A stretch of DNA of 43,454 bases. It comes from Prochlorococcus sp. AG-311-J23 (GTDB lineage: Bacteria > Cyanobacteriota > Cyanobacteriia > PCC-6307 > Cyanobiaceae). The DNA lies in NCBI GenBank assembly GCA_003284375.1, contig QBVL01000010.1:1-43454 (forward strand), in the 5' to 3' direction. The number at the start of each line of letters is the position of its first letter. Positions within the stretch are counted from its first letter, which is position 1. Made by a program: the position numbers and the translations under genes. Shown one piece after another: positions 1 to 8,513 of the stretch. A model generated the notes under the pieces. It saw only the letters and a list, made by a program, of their open reading frames with translations. It did not search any database and was not told the DNA's origin.

Positions 1-81
1 ATCTATTTGTCCACAGCGCATAAATTTTTTTAAACGATTTAGTAATTCTATTTCACCCAAATCTTTAATAGTAGTTGTCAC
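1..81 (-). CDS. thiL: Thiamine-monophosphate kinase, N-terminal fragment (runs off left edge)
   Basis: Only the first 27 codons are in the window. Reading leftwards from a GTG at 81, the translation begins MTTTIKDLGEIELLNRL, which resembles the start of ThiL (the GE-x-E-L-I/L-x-R-L pattern). ThiL phosphorylates thiamine monophosphate to the pyrophosphate cofactor in the cytoplasm. Its start lies 12 bases after the stop of the cyclophilin gene on the same strand, so the two are probably co-transcribed. The call rests on a short N-terminus and remembered gene order in Prochlorococcus, so it is probable, not certain. Confidence 0.6.
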   Translation of the reverse strand, partial: MTTTIKDLGEIELLNRLKKFMRCGQID

Positions 82-93
82 TTTATTTAAAAT

Positions 94-1170
94 TTAAGCT
101 TTAAGTTTTAGATTTTCCGAACCATTTAATACTGTAATCGAGATAATTTTATCATCTACTCCAAGTTTATTTAATATTTCTGAACCTTCTATTACGTATC
201 CAAAAGCTGCGTTTCTTCCATCAATAAGATTACGTCCAGCTGGATTTAATTCAGCTTCATATAAAAAGAAGAAAAACTGCGATGAACCGTCATTTAAATC
301 TTTATCAGAGTGAGCCCATCCAAGAGTTCCTAAAGTTGCAAATGGTAGTACTGGAGTCTCAGTATAAAGACCAACGTCTTCAAAAGTTTCTCCATAAAGT
401 GTATCTTCCAAGCCAGATGTTCTTATCTCTAATGGAACTCTTCTCAACTCATTATTATCAGGATCTATATATCCATTCGTTTCTCCTTTAGGATCACCAG
501 TTTGAAGAATAAAAAACTCTTCAGCTCTATTTATTGGTAAACCATCGTAGAAACCTTTCATTGAAAGGTCTATAAATGCACCAGCTGTCAAAGGAGCATT
601 GTAACCATCAATAATTGCATTCATATTTCCTTTTGACGTTTTTATTTCTACGTTTGCTCTCCCTAAAAGTCTTGGTAAATTATTATATTCAGTGGGAATT
701 TTATATGGAAATTTTTTTGTGATTAGAAGAGATTCTATATCATCAATTGTTTTTAAACTTTGACGTCTTACGTCAAGAAAAGAGACTTTATCTTTTTCGT
801 TCGCTATTTGTCCTAATTTATCAAGCTCTTCTTTTAAATTAGAAAGCAGATTAGTCGCGTTTTCTTTATTTTCTTCTGGTATTGAATCAAGAATTTGACT
901 TTTTTTGTTGCTGACTAAGAATTGACTTCTTGAAGTGGCTTTGTTGATAGCTGACCATCTACTACCTCGAAGATCTTCGCTGGTATCTTCTAGTTTGTTT
1001 TGTAATTCACGTAATTCTTTTTGGTCAATCGGTAAAGAATTTCTTAATATTGCGTATGGATCTTTCAATCGATTACCATTAGGAAGGCTTGCGAATACAG
1101 GGTCAATCCATGGAGAGCTTAAAGAAAATAGGATTGCTATCAGGGAAAGAATGCAAATCTTTTTCGCCAT
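94..1170 (-). CDS. Cyclophilin-type peptidyl-prolyl cis-trans isomerase, probably thylakoid lumen or periplasm
   Basis: This 358-residue protein begins with a signal peptide (MAKKICILSLIAILFSLSSP, then residues suited to cleavage near residue 27). A helical region covers roughly residues 40-150 and a cyclophilin-like domain roughly 170-350. The latter contains GNMNAIIDGYNAPLTAGAFIDL and FFFFLYEAELNPAGRNLIDGRNAAFGYV, typical of the beta-barrel fold. The helical N-terminal half plus a divergent cyclophilin domain resembles the plant lumenal TLP38/CYP38 type, which helps photosystem II assembly; that role is inferred. Cyclophilins catalyse proline isomerisation, but this subgroup often lacks strong activity. 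It is divergent from efp (64 bases between starts) and sits 12 bases before thiL. Confidence 0.85.
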   Translation of the reverse strand: MAKKICILSLIAILFSLSSPWIDPVFASLPNGNRLKDPYAILRNSLPIDQKELRELQNKLEDTSEDLRGSRWSAINKATSRSQFLVSNKKSQILDSIPEENKENATNLLSNLKEELDKLGQIANEKDKVSFLDVRRQSLKTIDDIESLLITKKFPYKIPTEYNNLPRLLGRANVEIKTSKGNMNAIIDGYNAPLTAGAFIDLSMKGFYDGLPINRAEEFFILQTGDPKGETNGYIDPDNNELRRVPLEIRTSGLEDTLYGETFEDVGLYTETPVLPFATLGTLGWAHSDKDLNDGSSQFFFFLYEAELNPAGRNLIDGRNAAFGYVIEGSEILNKLGVDDKIISITVLNGSENLKLKA

Positions 1171-1233
1171 GTTAATTCTATGTTTTGCATGACTTTGGCA
1201 CAGACTTATGATCGATTGGTATCTTTTGTGTGA

Positions 1234-1797
1234 ATGATTTCAAGTAACGACTTTCGCACTGGCACTACTATCGAGTTAGACGGTGCAGTTTGGCGTGTGA
1301 TTGAATTTCTACATGTCAAGCCTGGCAAGGGTTCTGCGTTCGTTAGGACGAAATTGAAGGCTGTGGTGAGCGGTAGTGTCGTTGAAAAGACTTTTAGAGC
1401 TGGGGAAATGGTTCCACAAGCTCTTTTGGAGAAATCAAAGTTGCAACACACTTATATGGACGGAGATGATTTCGTCTTTATGGATATGACTTCTTATGAA
1501 GAAACGCGTCTAACAGCTAAACAAATCGGTGAAAGTAGGAAATACCTAAAGGAAGGGATGGAGGTTAATGTAGTCTCTTGGAATGAAAAACCTCTTGAAG
1601 TGGAATTGCCCAACTCAGTTGTTTTAGAAATAAAAGAAACTGATCCTGGCGTTAAAGGTGACACTGCTTCTGGAGGCACAAAGCCTGCAATTTTGGAGAC
1701 AGGAGCCCAAGTAATGGTCCCATTATTTATTTCAATTGGTGAGAAAATTCGAGTTGATACTCGAAATGATAGTTATCTAGGCCGAGAAACACAATGA
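1234..1797 (+). CDS. efp: Translation elongation factor P
   Basis: EF-P binds the ribosome between the P and E sites and relieves stalling at consecutive prolines. The 187-residue length is standard. The N-terminal KOW-like domain holds the loop [15 protein letters not shown], with the lysine at the tip that corresponds to the modified residue of E. coli EF-P. Two OB-fold domains follow, and the C-terminus has the family pattern [14 protein letters not shown]. The chosen ATG gives the usual start [10 protein letters not shown]. The stop overlaps the accB start in an ATGA arrangement (1794-1797), indicating translational coupling, an order I recall as common in cyanobacteria. Confidence 0.97.
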   Translation: MISSNDFRTGTTIELDGAVWRVIEFLHVKPGKGSAFVRTKLKAVVSGSVVEKTFRAGEMVPQALLEKSKLQHTYMDGDDFVFMDMTSYEETRLTAKQIGESRKYLKEGMEVNVVSWNEKPLEVELPNSVVLEIKETDPGVKGDTASGGTKPAILETGAQVMVPLFISIGEKIRVDTRNDSYLGRETQ

Positions 1798-2288
1798 CTA
1801 TGAATCTTGACCATGAAGAGCTTCATCGCTTGTTGGCAACTTTAGCTGAGAGTGATATTCAAGAGTTTCGACTTGAGGGAGAAGACTTTTGCTTGGAAGT
1901 TAAACGTAATCTTGGGACTTCTTCAGATTTAATAGCTTCTAATAGGAAAATTGCTTCAGAAGATATTGGTTCACCACCTCAATCTAAAATTGAGGCTTCG
2001 CCTGTACCTAGCACCCCCCCTCCTTCGGTGCCAGGATCGCGCTCTGACTTGGTTGAAGTAACTGCTCCAATGGTCGGCACCTTTTATCGCGCGCCAGGCC
2101 CAGAAGAGCCCCCCTTCGTAGAGATTGGATCGAGAATTAATGTGGGGCAAGCTGTTTGTATTCTTGAGGCAATGAAATTAATGAACGAATTAGAATCAGA
2201 GGTAAGTGGCGAAGTTATTGAAATTCTTGTAGAGAATGGAACACCAGTCGAGTTTGGTCAAGTTTTAATGAGATTAAAATCTGTATAA
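1794..2288 (+). CDS. accB: Biotin carboxyl carrier protein of acetyl-CoA carboxylase
   Basis: AccB carries the biotin that shuttles CO2 from biotin carboxylase to the carboxyltransferase, making malonyl-CoA for fatty acid synthesis. The 164-residue protein has an N-terminal helical segment, a Pro/Ser-rich linker at about residues 60-82, and a C-terminal biotinyl domain with EAMKLMNE, in which Lys128 is the biotinylation site. The thumb sequence [10 protein letters not shown] is also present, typical of bacterial AccB. Four-base overlap with efp. It converges on pdxA with about 10 bases between the stops. Confidence 0.97.
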   Translation: MTMNLDHEELHRLLATLAESDIQEFRLEGEDFCLEVKRNLGTSSDLIASNRKIASEDIGSPPQSKIEASPVPSTPPPSVPGSRSDLVEVTAPMVGTFYRAPGPEEPPFVEIGSRINVGQAVCILEAMKLMNELESEVSGEVIEILVENGTPVEFGQVLMRLKSV

Positions 2289-2298
2289 ACGTTTTTAC

Positions 2299-3324
2299 TT
2301 ATTGAGAAAGCAGCCAAGCATTATTCATTGCAGCAAGCATACTTTTTTCTCTTGCCTTGAACTTTCCCGCAATATCAAGAGCAGTCCCATGATCGGGTGA
2401 TGTTCTCACAAAAGGCAACCCAAGAGTTGTGTTCACAGCTTCATCAAATGCAATTAGCTTGACAGGTATCAGACCTTGATCGTGATATAAAGCGAGTATT
2501 CCGTCAGGTGCATTATTTTGACTTGAGGCATTATTCCATGCATTTCCTGATGAAACCCAACACGTGTCTGGAGGTATAGGCCCAATAATTGTGATGTTTG
2601 GATTATCTAATTTCCATTCATTTAAAATAGGAATAATTAAATTTTGTTCTTCTGTTCCAATTTTGCCTTCTTCCCCAGCATGTGGATTTAGACCGGCTAT
2701 TTGTATTATTGGCTTGTCTTTGAACTTAAGACAGAAACTCAATAAGGTATCTAATTTATGTCTGATCAATGCTTTTGTTAAAGTATTATTGATTTTATTA
2801 AGTGGTATATGTGTCGTAGCTAATAAAGTATTAAATCTCCATCCATTATTTGGTGAAATAGCAGTAAAAAGCATGGATGTTTTTTTATTAGTTAATTTAC
2901 CTAATAATTCAGTTTGCCCTGCAAATTTGTGACCAGCTTTGTGCCAGGCAATTTTAGAAATAGGTGCTGTTACTAGAGCAGTAGCTTTTCCTTCTAAAAG
3001 TATATTAGTTGCATTCACAAGCCATTTAAAGCTTGATGATCCAGAATATTCGTCAACTTTTCCTGGAGTAACTTTATTGTCTAAAGGGATATCAATAATA
3101 TCAAGTTTGTTCGGATCTGGAATATTATCTATTCCGTGTTTAATTAACTTTGAATAGGTGTCATGAATATTATCTTTGCATCCTACAAGTAAAGGCTTTA
3201 TATTTTTATTTAAGCTCTTAGAGCCAAGAGCTTTTAATGTTATTTCAGTTCCTATTCCTGCAGGATCTCCTAATGAGATAATAAGAGTAGTTTTCTTTTC
3301 TTTTGCAGTTTGAGATTTTCTCAT
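2299..3324 (-). CDS. pdxA: 4-hydroxythreonine-4-phosphate dehydrogenase
   Basis: PdxA oxidises 4-phosphohydroxy-L-threonine in the DXP-independent branch point of pyridoxal phosphate synthesis. At 341 residues it has the family length. Visible motifs are SLGDPAGIGTEI at residues 17-28, TAPISK and HKAGHKFAGQTELL in the middle, NPHAGEEG and ALYHDQGLIPVK near the C-terminus; the histidines of the last motifs contribute to the metal site. The C-terminal HGTALDIAGKFKA pattern is also typical. The preceding Lys-rich 15 residues are a variable extension. Upstream, 3325-3499 is a short AT-rich gap without a recognised gene. Confidence 0.95.
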   Translation of the reverse strand: MRKSQTAKEKKTTLIISLGDPAGIGTEITLKALGSKSLNKNIKPLLVGCKDNIHDTYSKLIKHGIDNIPDPNKLDIIDIPLDNKVTPGKVDEYSGSSSFKWLVNATNILLEGKATALVTAPISKIAWHKAGHKFAGQTELLGKLTNKKTSMLFTAISPNNGWRFNTLLATTHIPLNKINNTLTKALIRHKLDTLLSFCLKFKDKPIIQIAGLNPHAGEEGKIGTEEQNLIIPILNEWKLDNPNITIIGPIPPDTCWVSSGNAWNNASSQNNAPDGILALYHDQGLIPVKLIAFDEAVNTTLGLPFVRTSPDHGTALDIAGKFKAREKSMLAAMNNAWLLSQ

Positions 3325-3499
3325 TTAAGATACTTTTTTTGGAATTTGATTTTTTAGCTAAGTTTTTAGCAATGCCTGTCTCCGAACAGATTGGAATAAG
3401 TTTTGTATTATGTTTGATTTATTTAATTTGACTTTAATTATCCATAAACTCAAATGACTTTTAAAATACATTGATTAATGATAATTTGAAAAATAAAGA

Positions 3500-4399
3500 C
3501 TATAACTTAATTTGTAATTGTGAGAAACAATTTTTTAACCCAGATTTAAAATCAGGATAAATTAGAGAATAGCCAAGTTTTTTACATAATAACTTGTTAT
3601 CAACTTTTCTATTCTCCTGCCAAAAAGATATTGCCATTGGACTCATAGTTTTTTGAGCAATTTCAAAAGGTACTGATGATGGTAGAGATTTCTTGGCTAT
3701 TTTTGCTGCGAAATTAAGCACGTCCAGATTATTTGCTGGTAAGTTATCGGCTACATTCACTATTAATGGGGTCTTCCCTTGAAAATAGAGATTAATTAAG
3801 AAGAAGACAGATCCAGCTATGTCATCGACATGAATTCTTGAAAAAACTTGACCGGGTTTATCGATCATTTTTGTTGTACCTTTTAGCAGGCTTTCAAATG
3901 CAGACCTTCCAGGTCCATAAATTCCTGGCAATCTCAGTATTTGAATGGGAAGCTTTGTGTCTAACCATTGTTTTTCACAAGATAATCTACGAATACTTCT
4001 TTCCTGTCGTGGGTTGGGAGTCGTATTCTCATCGACCCAGTTCCCTCTTGAATCTCCATATACACCAGTAGTTGAAAGATAACCCACCCATTTTATTTTT
4101 TTTGAATTTATTAATTGATTTTTAAGTTTTAAAAGTACAGGATCTTCTCCACTTAACAAAGGAGGTATACAACTCAAGACATGAGTTGCTCCGTCCAAAA
4201 TTTCACTAGACAATTTTTGATCGGTGTTAAATATAAAATCAGCTCCCTTGCTTCTCTCCTTTCTCCTGCTGCATAAAACTTTTGCTCCTAAATATCTTCC
4301 TACGCTTGCGATTCTTTGACCACTAAATCCACCTCCAAATATGATTAATTTTGATTTAGGCGGAAGAGCCTTAGATTGCTTGACAATATCTTGAATCAT
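3500..4399 (-). CDS. NAD(P)-dependent epimerase/dehydratase-like protein (YeeZ-like, atypical SDR)
   Basis: The 299-residue protein opens with a Rossmann fold whose glycine-rich loop is FGGGFSGQRIA at about residues 21-31. STTGVYGDSRGNWVDE at about residues 108-123 matches the YeeZ-type atypical extended SDR group, with Ser/Thr and Tyr of the usual catalytic centre; PGIYGPGRS and SRIHVDDIAG follow, as in sugar-nucleotide epimerases. The substrate is unknown. It is divergent from the small membrane protein gene, with only 8 bases between the longest open frames. Confidence is high for the fold and low for any specific reaction. Confidence 0.85.
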   Translation of the reverse strand: MIQDIVKQSKALPPKSKLIIFGGGFSGQRIASVGRYLGAKVLCSRRKERSKGADFIFNTDQKLSSEILDGATHVLSCIPPLLSGEDPVLLKLKNQLINSKKIKWVGYLSTTGVYGDSRGNWVDENTTPNPRQERSIRRLSCEKQWLDTKLPIQILRLPGIYGPGRSAFESLLKGTTKMIDKPGQVFSRIHVDDIAGSVFFLINLYFQGKTPLIVNVADNLPANNLDVLNFAAKIAKKSLPSSVPFEIAQKTMSPMAISFWQENRKVDNKLLCKKLGYSLIYPDFKSGLKNCFSQLQIKL

Positions 4400-4407
4400 T
4401 AGTACAA

Positions 4408-4656
4408 ATGTATTATGTTAATTATTTAGCAATGATTGCTTCAAGTTTAAAGCCTAGTCTCAATTCCGCTAATGGCGCTAGGAAATTAAGGGGCCATAGA
4501 AGAATACGTGAACAAGACAAGAATCAGATCATTATAAAACCTTTACTTGCCTCAATTTGCTTTCTTTTATGTATCTCCCTTGTCCCTGAAAAACCCTCTA
4601 GCTTGGCTTCGATTTGTGAAAAATATAATTCTTCTGTCGCTTGTCAAGTTTGGTAG
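4408..4656 (+). CDS. Small conserved-looking membrane or exported protein, unknown function
   Basis: Up to 82 residues. A basic N-terminal part (SANGARKLRGHRRIREQDKN) is followed by one hydrophobic segment at about residues 46-61 (LLASICFLLCISLV) and a short tail with two cysteines ending ACQVW. This is consistent with a single-pass membrane protein with a lumenal or periplasmic tail. The start is uncertain: an ATG at 4432 would give 74 residues and leave room for a promoter between it and the divergent epimerase gene. It converges with the HNH gene. I do not recognise a family. Confidence 0.6.
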   Translation: MYYVNYLAMIASSLKPSLNSANGARKLRGHRRIREQDKNQIIIKPLLASICFLLCISLVPEKPSSLASICEKYNSSVACQVW

Positions 4657-4660
4657 ACTT

Positions 4661-5071
4661 TTAAGCTGTTTGCCAAGAAAAATCGTCATTTAATTTCGAT
4701 TTTGAGCTTTTAAGACTCTCATTCTTCTTAGGCTTAGCCCATTTTAGAAGTCTTAAAGCTAAACGTATGTCTCCTTCCGTCCAAGCTCTTATTGCCATAG
4801 AGCGTCTTGGGTCGTAAAAACGTTGCTTTCTATACCACTCAAAAGCATCATTATCTGTTTTGCTTCCATTACATGAGAGGCAGGCAGGCACACAATTTTC
4901 GGTAATGCTTAATCCACCTCGACTTCTAGGTAAAACATGATCAATTGATTCTGAATTTTTCCCGCAATAAATGCAGCTATTACTTGTAAATTCATGTAGC
5001 GATTTTCGCCATCTTCGGTCACGTAGCTTTGGGCAGAGATCTTCTAAGAAAACCGCATCCCTAATGTGCAT
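4661..5071 (-). CDS. HNH endonuclease-domain protein
   Basis: This 136-residue protein contains one HNH domain at about residues 33-85. It has a CIYCG first zinc knuckle, the core SIDHVLPRSRGG with the catalytic histidine, the Asn of ENCVPAC, and a second knuckle CLSCN. The four cysteines would bind a structural zinc, and the His would act with a divalent metal. Small stand-alone HNH proteins of this kind are widespread in cyanobacteria next to housekeeping genes; whether this one acts in repair or elsewhere is not evident. It converges with the small membrane protein gene, with 4 bases between stops. Confidence 0.88.
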   Translation of the reverse strand: MHIRDAVFLEDLCPKLRDRRWRKSLHEFTSNSCIYCGKNSESIDHVLPRSRGGLSITENCVPACLSCNGSKTDNDAFEWYRKQRFYDPRRSMAIRAWTEGDIRLALRLLKWAKPKKNESLKSSKSKLNDDFSWQTA

Positions 5072-5212
5072 ATTTAGAATTTAGCTAGGTGAATTTTGCC
5101 TTGATAGACCGATAAGTCAATGTATCGGAATATGCTTTTTTAAATTTTATAAGATTTTTTTTTGAATTGTCTTGGAATTAGATCCAAAATTTTTATAACT
5201 ATATAAATTAAA

Positions 5213-5635
5213 TTAATAACTATAACGATCTATATATTTTCCTTTAGGAGTTTTCTCTTCACTATCAGTTGAAGAATTCACTTCATTTTCAAATTCTTTA
5301 TTGTTTTTAACTCCAATAGAACTAGATTCACCCGTGTATAGGTCGCCTAAATAATTAATGCAATCTTCATATTTTGTTGGATCTTGAACCACTTCTTCAA
5401 TAATAAATGATGCAGCTTGTTTTGGAGAAGTTTTGAATAAACCTTGTTTCTTATTTTTTATGAATTGATAGGCTGCTTGCCAGCTTGGTTCATGAGTGTT
5501 CCCCCCGTTCCTCATAAAGCAATATATATCTGCTCCATTTGTGACCGCTGCGTTAATTTTTAATCCTAGAGTGTTGCCGCAGACTAAACAAATTATTGAA
5601 ATTGGTAAAAAGTTCAGCTTTATCCCAAATGGCAT
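5213..5635 (-). CDS. Secreted or lumenal hypothetical protein
   Basis: The 140-residue protein starts with an apparent signal peptide (MPFGIKLNFLPISIICLVCG, cleavage likely around residues 28-30). A compact segment follows, with CFMRNGGNTHEPSWQAAYQFIKNKKQ at about 39-64 and DPTKYEDCINYLGDLY at about 85-100. The tail is acidic and Ser/Thr-rich. Two cysteines (about residues 39 and 92) could form a disulfide outside the cytoplasm. It resembles short cyanobacterial conserved hypothetical proteins with no assigned function. No close operon partner: 140 bases separate it from the HNH gene. Confidence 0.75.
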   Translation of the reverse strand: MPFGIKLNFLPISIICLVCGNTLGLKINAAVTNGADIYCFMRNGGNTHEPSWQAAYQFIKNKKQGLFKTSPKQAASFIIEEVVQDPTKYEDCINYLGDLYTGESSSIGVKNNKEFENEVNSSTDSEEKTPKGKYIDRYSY

Positions 5636-5917
5636 GATTTTAAGAAAATTATCAAATATAAATTATCTATTTTTTTTGCTTCTGTCTAGCGTAAGTTAGT
5701 ATTAGTTTTTTATTTTATCTTATAAATTTTACGATATTGACTTTGGGAAAATTGTATATAAAAAATATTGAATTAGATTTCTACTTTTGATTTTGATTTT
5801 TAATGTGACTTTAACATCTATCTTTCTTTTATAGTAATTCAACAATATTTTTGTGTCTACAAAAATAATAATGAATGCAGTTCAAGAGAAAAAAGGCATT
5901 TTTAAAACAGGTTAGCA

Positions 5918-5955
5918 TTCCTTTAAAAATATATCTGAGTATCCTCAGAAAGGAA
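5918..5955 (+). promoter_or_regulatory. Stem-loop that pairs a ribosome-binding site
   Basis: TTCCTTT at 5918-5924 is the exact complement of AAAGGAA at 5949-5955. Inside it CTGAG (5935-5939) pairs with CTCAG (5944-5948) across a TATC loop. The two stems stack without a gap on the 3' side, with a 10-base bulge on the 5' side. AAGGAA lies 10-11 bases before the ATG at 5966, so the fold would mask the Shine-Dalgarno sequence. Pairing is seen directly; a regulatory role is inferred. Confidence 0.4.
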
Positions 5956-5965
5956 ATTCATAATC

Positions 5966-6031
5966 ATGTGCTGGTTTGATTTTGATAATGAGATAAAAAC
6001 TTGTGGAAAGCCATTCAAGCGCTTCATCTAA
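5966..6031 (+). CDS. Possible 21-residue peptide
   Basis: ATG at 5966 opens a 21-codon frame with two cysteines (MCWFDFDNEIKTCGKPF, then KRFI and stop TAA). It is preceded at a suitable distance by AGAAAGGAAA, one of the better Shine-Dalgarno matches in this region, and that sequence sits in a hairpin. No similar protein is known to me. The evidence for translation is only the ribosome-binding site and its structured context, so this remains a candidate. Confidence 0.3.
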   Translation: MCWFDFDNEIKTCGKPFKRFI

Positions 6032-6067
6032 TCAAAACAATAAAGTTATTTATTGATCTTTTAAATA

Positions 6068-7222
6068 TTATTCGTTATTTAGCACTGAAATTGTTTTTGC
6101 AATTCCTTGACCAATCGGGACGTTTAGTTTGCCCATTTTATCAAGAGTGCTTTCTAAAGCTGATATGACACTGATGATATCTCTATCATTAACAAATCCC
6201 AAATGACCAATTCTAAAAATTTTTCCTTTTAAATGATCTTGACCTCCAGCAAGGAGTATGTCGAAGTCATTTTTTATTGCTTTTCTTATACTTTCAGCGT
6301 CGATATTCTCAGGTTTAACAGCTGTTATTGCTGGACTTCCAAAATTTTCTTTTGTAAATAACTTCAAACCCATTGCTTTGATTCCTTCTTGAGTTGCTTT
6401 TTGATGACGAGAATGACGCGCAAATATATTATTTAATCCTTCTTTTTGCATTATTGTTAGTGAAGCTTCTAAAGCAAAGTATAAATTTATTGCAGGCGTA
6501 AAAGGATTACTATTTTGATTAACTGTCTTTAAATATTGTTTTAGATCTAAATAAAATTTTGGTAAATCAGATTGATTATTTGCTTCCCATGCTCTTTTGC
6601 TCATGGCAACAAAGCTAAGGCCAGGTGGAATCATGTAACCTTTTTGAGAGCCAGAAGCTATTACATCTATTCCCCATTCATCCATTGGGATGTTGCATGC
6701 ACCAAGACTGGTTACACAATCTGCAATTGTAATAGCTTGACTATGATTTTTTACTTGATTATTAATTGATTTGAGATCATTAATCACGCCTGTTGAAGTT
6801 TCTGAGTGAGTTAAAATAACTGCTTTAATTTTTTTATTAGTGTCTTCTTCAAGAATCCTCTTGAATTGATTTGGATCAAGAGGGGTTCCCCAATCAGCTT
6901 TGACTACTTTTACGTCTAATCCATATGCTTTTGCTACTTTTACCCATCTTTCACCAAATTTTCCATTATCGCCGCAAATGACTTGATCACCTTTGCTTAA
7001 TGTATTAATTATTCCTGCCTCCATTGCAGCTGTTCCACTTCCTGTAATTGTTAGGACGTCTGCAGTTGTTTGGTGAAGCCATTTGAGTTGTTCAGTTGTT
7101 TTTTGAACAATTTTTTGAAAATCTCCACTTCTATGACCAATGGGGTGTTTGCTCATAGAACTCAAAACATTTGCTGGTACCGGTGTCGGTCCAGGAATCA
7201 TTAGATTGAGTTTGTCTTGCAT
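6068..7222 (-). CDS. Class V aminotransferase, serine-pyruvate / alanine-glyoxylate type
   Basis: PLP enzyme of the small-subunit hydrogenase/alanine-glyoxylate aminotransferase group, expected to act in glyoxylate and serine metabolism (photorespiratory glycolate route in cyanobacteria). The 384-residue length fits. Visible are PGPTPVP at residues 10-16, GHRSGDF at about 29-35, TGSGTAAMEA at 60-69, and ASGSQKGYMIPPGL, where Lys194 would form the Schiff base with PLP. The C-terminal FRIGHLGFV motif is typical. It is divergent from cbiD, with 79 bases between starts. The exact amino donor cannot be read from sequence. Confidence 0.9.
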   Translation of the reverse strand: MQDKLNLMIPGPTPVPANVLSSMSKHPIGHRSGDFQKIVQKTTEQLKWLHQTTADVLTITGSGTAAMEAGIINTLSKGDQVICGDNGKFGERWVKVAKAYGLDVKVVKADWGTPLDPNQFKRILEEDTNKKIKAVILTHSETSTGVINDLKSINNQVKNHSQAITIADCVTSLGACNIPMDEWGIDVIASGSQKGYMIPPGLSFVAMSKRAWEANNQSDLPKFYLDLKQYLKTVNQNSNPFTPAINLYFALEASLTIMQKEGLNNIFARHSRHQKATQEGIKAMGLKLFTKENFGSPAITAVKPENIDAESIRKAIKNDFDILLAGGQDHLKGKIFRIGHLGFVNDRDIISVISALESTLDKMGKLNVPIGQGIAKTISVLNNE

Positions 7223-7301
7223 TTACTTATTTAAATCTAGATTACTATTATTTTAAAAAATTGTTTAGGGAATTTCCTCTATCGTCAGCTCTTCCAATGA
7301 T

Positions 7302-8447
7302 TTGAATCAATTTACTCTGCCCGTTTGGGTGGTTGCGGCTGCAAAGTCAGCAACAAAAACTCTTCTTGGCAATAAATTTTTGGATAATGAGAGAATTGAT
7401 TTACCAAATAAAGAAGAATCGATTAACGTACCTATTTGCTCTTCTGCTTTACTTGATAAGGGTGATAGATCTTTAGCAGTAACTTGCTGTCAGTCTGGAT
7501 TGTCTCTTGACGTAACAAGAGGATTAGAAATCTGGGCTTATGTTCAATTTAGTAAAGCGAGTTCTCTATCTAAAAAGAAAGTTGAAGATGGTTTTCCCAA
7601 TTGGCTTGATTTCCATGCAGGTTATGGACTAGGCAAATATCAAGGATCAGGTCAGCCATGCATATCTCAGTTTGCGCGTGATTTGCTATCTATGAACCTT
7701 TACTCCCTATTGCCTAAAGATAGTGTAATTAAAGTAGAAATCATTTTACCTGAAGGGAAAGACCGTGCATTAAAGACAAGCAATGAAGCCTTTGGAGTTG
7801 TAGATGGATTGTCCCTTATTGGGACACAGGCGGAGGTTCAAATTAGTGCGTCTCCTGATCAGTTGAAAGACTGTAAAGAGATTTTGAAGCATAAATGCTC
7901 TGAAGCAATATTTGATGGATGTTTGACTTTTGTAATTGGTGAAAATGGAATGGATTTAGCAATGAAATATGGACTTCCAGCTAATCAAATTATTAAAACG
8001 GGGAATTGGTTAGGTCCTCTTCTTGTTGCTGCTGCAGAAAATGGAGTCAAGAAACTTTTATTATTTGGGTATCATGGAAAACTTATAAAACTTTCTGGTG
8101 GCGTTTTTCATACACATCATCATCTTGCCGATGGAAGGATCGAAATTCTCACTTCACTTGCAGTCAGAGAGGGAATCTCATTTGATTTGATTGAGTTAAT
8201 AAGTAAATCAACATCGGTGGAAAATGCTTTATTAACCCTTGAAGTTAGTAACCCAGAGGTTGTGTCGTTGATTTGGAGCAGGATGGCCAAAGAAATTGAA
8301 ATTAAAAGCCGAAGCTATGTGAATAGATACTTATCTTCATCGATGGAAATAGGATCTGTTTTATTTGATCGTAAAAGACAAATACGTTGGGCTGGTTTTG
8401 AAGGGTTAAAACAGATTAATTCTTTTGGGTTAATTCTTAAGCGATAG
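7302..8447 (+). CDS. cbiD: Cobalt-precorrin-5B C(1)-methyltransferase
   Basis: CbiD methylates C-1 of the corrin ring in the anaerobic (early cobalt) route to the B12-type cofactor. At 381 residues the length fits. The region with SLDVTRGLEIWAYVQF lies near residues 65-80. GYGLGKYQ, a glycine-rich segment FVIGENGMDLAMKYG, LLFGYHGKLIKLSGGVFHTHHHLADGR and the C-terminal region agree with the family. The start is TTG at 7302; the ATG five bases upstream is in another frame and ends at once. guaA follows after 66 bases on the same strand. Confidence 0.92.
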   Translation: MNQFTLPVWVVAAAKSATKTLLGNKFLDNERIDLPNKEESINVPICSSALLDKGDRSLAVTCCQSGLSLDVTRGLEIWAYVQFSKASSLSKKKVEDGFPNWLDFHAGYGLGKYQGSGQPCISQFARDLLSMNLYSLLPKDSVIKVEIILPEGKDRALKTSNEAFGVVDGLSLIGTQAEVQISASPDQLKDCKEILKHKCSEAIFDGCLTFVIGENGMDLAMKYGLPANQIIKTGNWLGPLLVAAAENGVKKLLLFGYHGKLIKLSGGVFHTHHHLADGRIEILTSLAVREGISFDLIELISKSTSVENALLTLEVSNPEVVSLIWSRMAKEIEIKSRSYVNRYLSSSMEIGSVLFDRKRQIRWAGFEGLKQINSFGLILKR

Positions 8448-8513
8448 GCATATTCCTATTCTCTTAATTAGTCTATTTGATAAGAATGTTTCATAAGGAT
8501 TCATCAGGTTGAT

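Larger units (their letters stand above)
5636..6067. other. Intergenic stretch with a hairpin-guarded mini-ORF
   Basis: A 432-base AT-rich gap between the secreted hypothetical gene and the aminotransferase gene. The only structure I see is in 5918-6031: a stem-loop that pairs a ribosome-binding sequence in front of a 21-codon open frame (listed separately). No tRNA or longer gene is visible on either strand. Confidence 0.5.

Noticed and set aside
5871-5915. 14-codon open frame (MNAVQEKKGIFKTG)
   Set aside because: No ribosome-binding site and no conservation argument; it overlaps the region before the hairpin and is probably chance.
7223-7301. Cobalamin riboswitch before cbiD
   Set aside because: The gap to the divergent gene is only 79 bases and has no B12-box-like sequence; too short for that class.
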